Source: an uncultured Christensenellaceae bacterium
Lineage (GTDB): Bacteria > Bacillota > Clostridia > Christensenellales > Borkfalkiaceae
Reading direction: 5' to 3'
DNA: 64,000 bases
Assembly: GCA_910587625.1 (NCBI GenBank)
Contig: CAJUMW010000002.1
Coordinates: forward strand, 90,610-154,609
The notes under the pieces were generated by a model. That model ran no database searches and was not told the DNA's origin. It worked only from the letters and a program-made list of their open reading frames with translations. Both the position numbers and the translations under genes were made by a program. Positions 58,024-64,000 of the stretch are shown in pieces. Every line of letters begins with the position of its first letter. Within the stretch, counting starts at the first letter, position 1.

Positions 58024-59541
58024 CTACTTAAAATAAATAATCTGTTCGTCGTCCGCGGAAAGTATGCGCTTCATTGTAATGCGCGAGCGCATCTTTGACG
58101 ACATTACCGCTTTAAAGCCCAAGGATTGGATTGTTATAAGCGGCGTCATTGCTACCATTGCCACCACGCCGAACGCGTCGGTCAGAATATCTCCGCCTAT
58201 CGCGGCGCAAGCGCCTATCGCGAGGGGGAGAATAAAGCTCGAAGTAAGCGGTCCGCTTGCAACGCCGCCCGAGTCGAACGCTATAGCCGTGTATATTTTG
58301 GGTACAAAGAAGGAGAGCCCAAGCGAAATTATGTAGCCGGGGATTATGTAGTATAGCAGCGAAAATTTAAAAATCATTCTTATGAGCGAAAGCCCTATAG
58401 ACACGCCTACCGCTATCGAAAGCGCGAGAAGCATTTCGATTTTTTTAACTCCGCCGCCCGTGATTTCCTCAACCTGCCTGTTTAAAACGTGAACGGCGGG
58501 CTCGGCAAGTACGACTACAAGTCCCAAAATAAAGCCGAACACAACAAGCAGCGGTTCGCTGAACTCGGCAATTTGCCGACCCATTTTAAAGCCGATAGGC
58601 ATAAACCCTACCGTTACCGCGACAAGGAATATCACAAGCCCCAGAAGCGTGTATCCTATGCCGACGGCAATTTGCAAGAGCTTGTTTTTAGGCAGTTTCA
58701 AAATCAAAAATTGAAGTACGAGGAAGAACAGCACCACAAGCCCGAGCGCCTCCAAAACGTCGATGAAGTGTTCCGAAAGTATTTCTCCGAAGCGCGCAAG
58801 AGATGCGTCGACCGAGTATTCCGCAAGCTCGTAAACAATTTCCCCCTGCGAGGTCATTGCAAGCGCAAGTACGGCAATCATAGGGCCTATCGAGCAAAGT
58901 GCAATCAAGCCGAAGCTGTTTTCATTTGCGCCCTTGCCGCCTATGGTGGTTGCGATACCCACGCCCAAAGCCATTATAAACGGAACGGTTATGGGGCCCG
59001 TGGTTACGCCGCCCGAGTCGAAAGCAAGCGCAAGAAAGTCACCCTTGCCGCACTCGATAAGTATTGCGCACAGCGCAAACACAAGCAGGTAAAAGAACAT
59101 TAAAAACAGCGACAAATCTTTTCTGAACACTATCTTAACGACTGCAAGCACGAGAAACAGCCCCACGCCCACGCCGACGGTAACAATCAACAAGGTGCCG
59201 TCTATAACCGCGCTTACCTGACCGGCAAGCACCGAAAGATCGGGCTCGGCAACGGTAATGAGCACGCCCATTATAAAGCATACCGAAATTAAAATTATAA
59301 GTTTTTTCGATTTAGTAAGACCTGCGCCGACGTGTTCTCCCATAGGCGTCATGGCAAGGTCCGCGCCCAAGTTGAAAAGCCCTATGCCGAATACCAAGAA
59401 TACGGCGGACACGGCAAACGCCGTGATTTCAGTCGTAGTCAAATCGACGAGAGGGGTAAAAGAGATGATAAGCACTATCGCCGTGACAGGCAAAACGGAT
59501 ATCAATGCTTCTTTAAGTTTTGACAGTAACGCTTTTATCAT
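58024..59541 (-). CDS. DUF1538-family membrane transporter-like protein
   Basis: 505 residues, about 12 membrane helices arranged as an internal duplication. Both halves carry an AEP motif (VAEPDLSVLAGQV and LAEPAVHVLNRQV) and an AFDSGG motif (AFDSGGVTTGPITV and AFDSGGVASGPLTS). DUF1538 proteins are commonly encoded with PII-like proteins, as here, and are thought to be transporters gated by them. The substrate is unknown. AGGA precedes the ATG. Confidence 0.9.
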   Translation of the reverse strand: MIKALLSKLKEALISVLPVTAIVLIISFTPLVDLTTTEITAFAVSAVFLVFGIGLFNLGADLAMTPMGEHVGAGLTKSKKLIILISVCFIMGVLITVAEPDLSVLAGQVSAVIDGTLLIVTVGVGVGLFLVLAVVKIVFRKDLSLFLMFFYLLVFALCAILIECGKGDFLALAFDSGGVTTGPITVPFIMALGVGIATTIGGKGANENSFGLIALCSIGPMIAVLALAMTSQGEIVYELAEYSVDASLARFGEILSEHFIDVLEALGLVVLFFLVLQFLILKLPKNKLLQIAVGIGYTLLGLVIFLVAVTVGFMPIGFKMGRQIAEFSEPLLVVFGFILGLVVVLAEPAVHVLNRQVEEITGGGVKKIEMLLALSIAVGVSIGLSLIRMIFKFSLLYYIIPGYIISLGLSFFVPKIYTAIAFDSGGVASGPLTSSFILPLAIGACAAIGGDILTDAFGVVAMVAMTPLITIQSLGFKAVMSSKMRSRITMKRILSADDEQIIYFK

Positions 59542-59571
59542 TTATGTTCCTATGGCAATATATTCATATAT

Positions 59572-59600
59572 ATTATATCAATTTTCTGCACATTTTGCAA
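59572..59600 (-). promoter_or_regulatory. Promoter of the DUF1538-PII operon
   Basis: Minus-strand TTGCAA (59600-59595), 17-bp spacer ending TGA, TATAAT (59577-59572): an extended -10 promoter. Confidence 0.75.
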
Positions 59601-59653
59601 GGGTTGAATTGCCTATAATCGACAATTGGCAAAAAAGTATTTCAATTTTGGGG

Positions 59654-59682
59654 TTGACTTTATTTTTTTTATGTTATATTAT
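59654..59682 (+). promoter_or_regulatory. galE promoter
   Basis: TTGACT (59654-59659), 17-bp spacer, TATTAT (59677-59682), 20 bases before the galE ATG. Confidence 0.75.
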
Positions 59683-59701
59683 TAGAACAGCGAGGTATAA
59701 A

Positions 59702-60721
59702 ATGAAAGAAAACGTTTTGGTTACGGGCGGTGCCGGATATATCGGCAGTCATACGGTTGTGGAGCTTTTACAGTGCGGTTACGGTGCGGTGGTTGTCGAC
59801 AATTTGTCCAACTCTTGCGAGGAAAGCTTGAAGCGCGTTGAGCAAATTACAGGTAAAGAAGTAAAGTTTTATAACGCGGACGTGCGCGACAAGTCCGCCT
59901 TGGATAAAATTTTCAATGAAAATAAGATAGATTGGGTAATTCACTTTGCCGGGCTCAAAGCCGTAGGGGAAAGCTGCGAAAAACCCGTAGAATATTACGA
60001 CAATAACCTTTACGGCACGCTTGTTCTCTTGCAGGCTATGCGCGAGCACGGCTGTAAAAAAATAGTTTTTTCGTCGTCGGCAACCGTCTACGGCGACCCC
60101 GAAGTTCTGCCGCTTACCGAGGAGTGCGCAACGGGCGGAACTACAAACCCCTACGGCACCAGCAAGTATTTTCAGGAAATTATGCTTACCGACGTGCACA
60201 AGGCGGACAGCGAATGGACTGTGGCGCTTTTAAGATATTTTAATCCCGTCGGTGCGCACGAGAGCGGACTTATAGGGGAGGACCCCAAGGGCATTCCCAA
60301 CAATTTAACTCCGTATATTGCGAAGGTCGCGATAGGGGAATTGAAGGAAATCGGCGTGTTCGGCAACGACTATCCCACACCCGACGGCACGGGTGTGAGG
60401 GACTATATTCATGTCGTCGACCTTGCAAAGGGGCACGTTTCTGCCATTGACAACATTAAAAAATCGGGAGTTTATATCTATAATTTAGGTACGGGCACGG
60501 GTTACAGCGTGCTTGAAGTTATTCACGCGTTCGAAAAGGCTTGCGGTCGTTCCCTGCCCTATTCCATAAAGCCGCGCCGTTCGGGAGATATCGCGGCTTG
60601 CTATGCCGACCCCTCCAAGGCTAAACGCGAATTAAAATGGGAGGCAAAATCAGGCATTGACGACATGTGCAAATCGCTTTGGAATTGGCAGAGCAAAAAC
60701 CCCAACGGATACAAAAAATAG
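59702..60721 (+). CDS. galE: UDP-glucose 4-epimerase
   Basis: 339 residues from the ATG at 59702 (GAGGTATAAA upstream). Interconverts UDP-glucose and UDP-galactose. NAD-binding GGAGYIGSHT, catalytic SSSATVYG and Y-x3-K (YGTSK), and KPVEYYDNN. Divergent from DUF1538. Confidence 0.96.
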   Translation: MKENVLVTGGAGYIGSHTVVELLQCGYGAVVVDNLSNSCEESLKRVEQITGKEVKFYNADVRDKSALDKIFNENKIDWVIHFAGLKAVGESCEKPVEYYDNNLYGTLVLLQAMREHGCKKIVFSSSATVYGDPEVLPLTEECATGGTTNPYGTSKYFQEIMLTDVHKADSEWTVALLRYFNPVGAHESGLIGEDPKGIPNNLTPYIAKVAIGELKEIGVFGNDYPTPDGTGVRDYIHVVDLAKGHVSAIDNIKKSGVYIYNLGTGTGYSVLEVIHAFEKACGRSLPYSIKPRRSGDIAACYADPSKAKRELKWEAKSGIDDMCKSLWNWQSKNPNGYKK

Positions 60722-60732
60722 AGCCGTAAAGT

Positions 60733-60772
60733 ACAAAGGGTACCCTTTGTTATATCGGTGAAACCGATATAA
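60733..60772. promoter_or_regulatory. Two adjoining inverted repeats before the two-component genes
   Basis: A perfect 18-bp palindrome ACAAAGGGTACCCTTTGT (60733-60750) immediately followed by TTATATCGGT-GAA-ACCGATATAA (60750-60772). A TATAAT is at 60790-60795. They may end galE transcription or act as operators; there is no T tract. Confidence 0.5.
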
Positions 60773-60815
60773 CAAATACATTTAATGGTTATAATACTAA
60801 TGACGAGGAATAAGT

Positions 60816-61523
60816 ATGATAAATATAGCGATAGTCGAGGATGAGAAAAAGTATCAAGAGCTGTTGGTTTCTTACTTCGACAGATACAATGCGGAAAAGG
60901 GAGAAAAATTTCACGTTGTATGTTACGGCAATCCCGTGGATTTTTTGACGGCATACACGCCCAATTTCGACATTGTACTTATGGATATCGAGTTGCCCGA
61001 CTTTAACGGAATAGAAGCTTCCCGAAAGTTAAGACAGCTCGATAATACCGTCGCGCTTATTTTTGTCACCAATATGGCGCAGTTTGCGGTAATAGGGTAT
61101 GAGGTAAACGCGTTCGACTATATCGTAAAACCCGTATCCTATTATGATTTTGCGCTTAAATTAGAGCGAACCATTACTAAATTAAAGAGCGAAAACTCAC
61201 TCAAAATAAATATTCCCGTCAACGACGCGATTATGTGCATAAGTACAGCCGACCTCAAATATATCGAAGTAACGGGGCACAACCTTATTTTTCATACCGC
61301 GGGCGGCAACTACTCTACTACGGGAAAACTCAAAGCTTACGAACAAAAGCTTTCGGAGCTGGGTTTTGCGCGTTGCAATAACTGCTATCTCGTCAATTTG
61401 CGGTACGTCACGGCTATAAAGGGCTTTACGGTCACCGTCGACGGAGAAGAATTGCTTATCAGTCACCCCAAGCGCAAGGATTTCCGCCGCGCTTTAAATG
61501 AATATTTAGGGGAAAAACTTTAA
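60816..61523 (+). CDS. LytTR-family response regulator
   Basis: 235 residues: receiver domain with the phospho-Asp in LMDIELP, then a LytTR DNA-binding domain (residues about 130-235, CRCNNCYLVNLRYV-type strand near RCNNCYLVNLRY). AgrA-like architecture. Its stop overlaps the kinase ATG. GAGGAA lies before the start. Confidence 0.93.
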   Translation: MINIAIVEDEKKYQELLVSYFDRYNAEKGEKFHVVCYGNPVDFLTAYTPNFDIVLMDIELPDFNGIEASRKLRQLDNTVALIFVTNMAQFAVIGYEVNAFDYIVKPVSYYDFALKLERTITKLKSENSLKINIPVNDAIMCISTADLKYIEVTGHNLIFHTAGGNYSTTGKLKAYEQKLSELGFARCNNCYLVNLRYVTAIKGFTVTVDGEELLISHPKRKDFRRALNEYLGEKL

Positions 61524-62851
61524 TGACTCAATTCGAGTTTTATAAGTCCTTTCAATTTATTATCGAGCTGCTTGTTGCCGAGGGCATATTTTTATATAAC
61601 CTTTCGCTTCGCAAGTTTGCCGTATTCAGGATAATGGGCGGCGTCGCTTTGACGTTCGTCTTTTCATATTTCTTCCCTTTAGTATATAACAGCGCGTTCT
61701 ATACATCGATGATGTTCTTCGTACTGTTCGCGTTTACCGTGCTTGTTGCGGTGTTCATTTTCAATGAGTCGTGGCTTAAAATAGTTTTTTGCTGTATAGC
61801 CGGCTATACCCTGCAACACCTTGCCTACGAGTTTTACAACCTTTCGCTCAATATTATGAACGTAAACGCCGACTCACCTATGGGGCAGTACGGCAGTCAG
61901 GCTTTGAATATATTCCCGAACGCGTTTATAGCGATAGTATATTTTTATATCTATATAGTAAGCTATTATTTTGCCTGGTTTTTGCTGGGCAACAGAATTC
62001 AGCGCGGAGAAAAATTGCAGATAAAAAGCATATTTATGTTTATGCTTGTGCTTGTGATTGTCGCGGTGGATATAATTTTAAACGCGTTTGTGGTGCACAA
62101 TCTTGCTCCCGAAGGCAACAGAGCGTATCTTATAATAGTCGGTGTGTATAACAGCGTGTGCTGTATTGTCGCATTGGTGTTACAGTTTGAGCTGTCGCTG
62201 AGGTACAAGCTGGAGGAAACGTTAAACACTGTAAAGCTTTTAAGACATAAGGAAAAGGAACAGTATGCGCTTAGCAAGGAAACGATAGAGCTTATTAATA
62301 TTAAGTGCCACGACTTGAAGCACCAGATACGAAGTATCGGCAGCAGAAGTTCGATAAGCGAGGATTCGGTCAAAGAAATCGAAAACCTAATTTCCATTTA
62401 CGACTCGACAGTGCGCACTGGCAACGAAGTTTTGGACGTAATACTTACTGAAAAAAAGCTGCACTGTACTAAGAAAAATATCGGGCTTAGCTGTATAGTC
62501 GACGGACAGAGGTTGAAGTTTATGAAGGACTCGGACATATATTCACTGTTCGGAAATCTGTTGGATAACGCAATAGAGGCGGTAAGTGCGTTGGACGACG
62601 GCAAAAGGATTATAGGACTCAGAGTCAGGGCAGTGGGGGATTTGCTTTCTATAAATGCCCACAATTACTACGAAAACAAGCTGACTTTAGATAACGGTAT
62701 TCCCGAAACCACGAAAAAGGATAAGCAATACCACGGTTTCGGTTTGAAAAGCATACAATACGTCTGCGATAAATACGGAGGAGATTTATCTATAAACACG
62801 CAAAATAATGTGTTTACCGTAAATATTCTTTTTCCGCTTGCGACAAACTAA
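61523..62851 (+). CDS. AgrC-like sensor histidine kinase
   Basis: 442 residues. Six or seven membrane helices (residues about 10-215) then a GHKL-type kinase core: H-box CHDLKHQIRS, N-box GNLLDNAIEAV, and a late GFGLKSI G-box. Typical of peptide- or autoinducer-sensing AgrC relatives; no agrD or agrB gene is found nearby, so the ligand is unknown. Confidence 0.92.
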   Translation: MTQFEFYKSFQFIIELLVAEGIFLYNLSLRKFAVFRIMGGVALTFVFSYFFPLVYNSAFYTSMMFFVLFAFTVLVAVFIFNESWLKIVFCCIAGYTLQHLAYEFYNLSLNIMNVNADSPMGQYGSQALNIFPNAFIAIVYFYIYIVSYYFAWFLLGNRIQRGEKLQIKSIFMFMLVLVIVAVDIILNAFVVHNLAPEGNRAYLIIVGVYNSVCCIVALVLQFELSLRYKLEETLNTVKLLRHKEKEQYALSKETIELINIKCHDLKHQIRSIGSRSSISEDSVKEIENLISIYDSTVRTGNEVLDVILTEKKLHCTKKNIGLSCIVDGQRLKFMKDSDIYSLFGNLLDNAIEAVSALDDGKRIIGLRVRAVGDLLSINAHNYYENKLTLDNGIPETTKKDKQYHGFGLKSIQYVCDKYGGDLSINTQNNVFTVNILFPLATN

Positions 62852-62863
62852 ATACTAATTAAG

Positions 62864-62888
62864 GACTCGTGAAAACGAGTCTTTTTTT
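62864..62888 (+). terminator. Rho-independent terminator
   Basis: GACTCGT / ACGAGTC with a GAAA loop and T7. Confidence 0.88.
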
Positions 62889-62892
62889 ATTG

Positions 62893-62929
62893 TCAAAATG
62901 TAAGGTTATGCGTTCAAAATGCAAGCTTA
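62893..62929 (+). promoter_or_regulatory. LytTR-type direct-repeat binding site
   Basis: TCAAAATGTAAGGTTA (62893-62908) and TCAAAATGCAAGCTTA (62914-62929), 14 of 16 identical, with a 21-bp period. LytTR proteins bind direct repeats spaced two helical turns apart, and the site ends 11 bp upstream of the -35 of the 63031 gene. Confidence 0.6.
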
Positions 62930-62940
62930 CGAATTAGTTG

Positions 62941-62969
62941 TTGAAAAATACAAACATTATTTGTAATAT
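62941..62969 (+). promoter_or_regulatory. Promoter of the 63031 lipoprotein gene
   Basis: TTGAAA (62941-62946), 17-bp spacer, TAATAT (62964-62969). Confidence 0.65.
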
Positions 62970-63030
62970 GACATCACTAAAAACGAGCGGTAAAAAATCA
63001 AAAACCGCAAAAAAATAAAGGAGAAATTTG

Positions 63031-64000
63031 ATGAAAAGCAACTCAATTAAAAAAATTGTGGCAGCGACAATGGCGGCGTGTATGATTACGCCCCTTGCGC
63101 TAACTACGCTTGCAGGCTGCGGAGGGGATAACGGCGGTGACAGCGACATAACAAAGCCCGAAGTGGAAATTTTAAGCATATCGCTTGATACAAGCGCGGC
63201 AAAGACAGAGTTTAAGTTCGGTGAAAATTTCAGCTATGAAGGGCTTAAAGTTACCGCAAAAATGAGCGATAACACAGAGAAAGATATTCCCCTTTCAGAT
63301 TGCAGGGTGAGCACGCCCAATATGGAAACTGCCGGCAAGCGCAACGTAAACGTTACCTATAACGGCAAATCGGCGCGTTATCAGATAACCGTGCTCGAAA
63401 GGGTGTTGCCGACTATTTCGGAAACTTCGCTTTTGGATATCACTCAAGAGAACGACAGCGTCGCTTACCGCGTAGAAGCCGAAGCTATGAATTTGGAACA
63501 TCTTACAAAGCCCGACGGCGTTGAGTCGTTTGTAGCGACGGCGCCCGAAGAGAGCGAAACAATCACAAGCGGCAACGAGTACGTCACGGCATACGGAGTT
63601 AAATACAACTATTTCGGATTTACTTTTACCGCAGCCAAGGAATTTAAAGACGTAACTATGGTTTTGCGCCTTGCAAACAGCAACGAGTCGAATATGGCAA
63701 ATCTCGGCGACAATATGAAGCTGTATCTCAACCGCGCGGTTGTTCCCGATGAGGAAAGCGAGGAAGAGGGAGCAACCAAGATAGTAGGTGAAATTCCTAT
63801 TTCCGCAAGCATTGACGCGGGCGTATGCGAGTGGAGGGACGTGGTTGTAAGAAATATTACAATACCCGAAGGTAAAAACGTGCTTACGTTCGATACGATG
63901 AGCGAAATGGTTCCCGATATCGACTACATCGACTTCTACGTCGGAATGCGCTACATTTCGTCGGTTGTCGAGCTTCCCGGAGTTACCGAAGAGCCTAAAA
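63031..64000 (+). CDS. Secreted lipoprotein with Ig-like and CBM-like domains, 3'-truncated by window edge
   Basis: 323 residues visible; the frame is open to the last base. AAAGGAG precedes the ATG. A lipoprotein signal ends at the Cys of TTLAGCGG (residue 30), followed by an Asp/Gly linker. A bacterial Ig-like (Big_3-type) domain spans about residues 47-120 (FKFGENFSYEGLKVTA). From about residue 145 the sequence (AYRVEAEAMNLEHL...) resembles a carbohydrate-binding module of the CBM6/35 group. Polysaccharide binding at the cell surface is likely; catalytic domains, if any, lie beyond the window. The LytTR site upstream suggests control by the adjacent two-component system. Confidence 0.85.
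   Translation, partial: MKSNSIKKIVAATMAACMITPLALTTLAGCGGDNGGDSDITKPEVEILSISLDTSAAKTEFKFGENFSYEGLKVTAKMSDNTEKDIPLSDCRVSTPNMETAGKRNVNVTYNGKSARYQITVLERVLPTISETSLLDITQENDSVAYRVEAEAMNLEHLTKPDGVESFVATAPEESETITSGNEYVTAYGVKYNYFGFTFTAAKEFKDVTMVLRLANSNESNMANLGDNMKLYLNRAVVPDEESEEEGATKIVGEIPISASIDAGVCEWRDVVVRNITIPEGKNVLTFDTMSEMVPDIDYIDFYVGMRYISSVVELPGVTEEPK

Noticed and set aside
1..64000. tRNA, rRNA, CRISPR arrays, insertion sequences or prophage genes
   Set aside because: None was seen on reading both strands; no transposase, integrase, phage structural gene, spaced repeat series or tRNA T-arm pattern was found.

Overview
The window looks like a chromosome segment of a low-to-mid-GC member of the Clostridia, probably an uncultured gut lineage (inference). 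The strongest clue is a Firmicutes-type run yqfC-yqfD-phoH-pgpH-ybeY-era-yqzL-recO (33990-39821), which includes two sporulation-associated genes and the tiny yqzL. Other clues are SigA-type promoters (TTGACA-17-TATAAT-like), strong Shine-Dalgarno sequences, many lipoproteins, an AgrA/AgrC-type regulator pair and a SigB-like partner-switching module. The genetic code is standard. I see no tRNA, rRNA, CRISPR array or insertion sequence.

Layout. 1-4809: a 5'-truncated unknown protein, a large membrane-anchored surface protein and a small membrane-anchored protein. 4892-7655: an ArsR-family metal sensor with its operator, then a Zn/Cd/Pb P-type ATPase interrupted by a one-base frame change. 7783-11578: purine salvage (adenine/guanine permease and adenine deaminase), separated by a spacer with a 37-bp direct repeat. 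12190-22174: housekeeping genes secA (broken by about 17 missing bases in a conserved motif), prfB, tsaD, a transglutaminase-like lipoprotein and a type-2 ileS. 22178-24590: an XRE-type membrane regulator and an AT-rich pair of paralogous lipoproteins. 24631-27367: feoA, feoB and an RluA-type pseudouridine synthase. 27432-29174: anti-sigma antagonist, degenerate ATPase, SigB-like sigma factor and a second anti-sigma-type ATPase. 29259-33884: an unknown membrane protein, an HTH protein, an S41 peptidase and a divergent MinD-like/MinE-like pair. 33990-39821: the yqfC-recO cluster, lacking dgkA and cdd. 57292-62851: a DUF1538 transporter with two PII-like genes, galE and a LytTR two-component system. 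63031-64000: a 3'-truncated lipoprotein whose promoter carries LytTR-type direct repeats.

The standout is 40012-57243, about 17.2 kb of co-directional, tightly packed genes behind one strong promoter and closed by an 18-bp terminator. It encodes a GrpE-like protein, an Hsp70, an Hsp70 fused to a von Willebrand A domain, a J-like/zinc-ribbon/FN3-like protein, a zinc-ribbon GTPase, a large protein resembling the GTPase-associated GAP1 family, a polytopic membrane protein, a second membrane-tethered zinc-ribbon GTPase, a zinc-ribbon/helical-repeat protein, an SPFH-like protein with two zinc ribbons and two more membrane proteins. No canonical dnaJ, hrcA or CIRCE element is present. I infer a dedicated chaperone-GTPase assembly acting at the membrane. 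Parts of it recall published GTPase/GAP1 conflict-system families, but this whole architecture is the best candidate here for an undescribed system.
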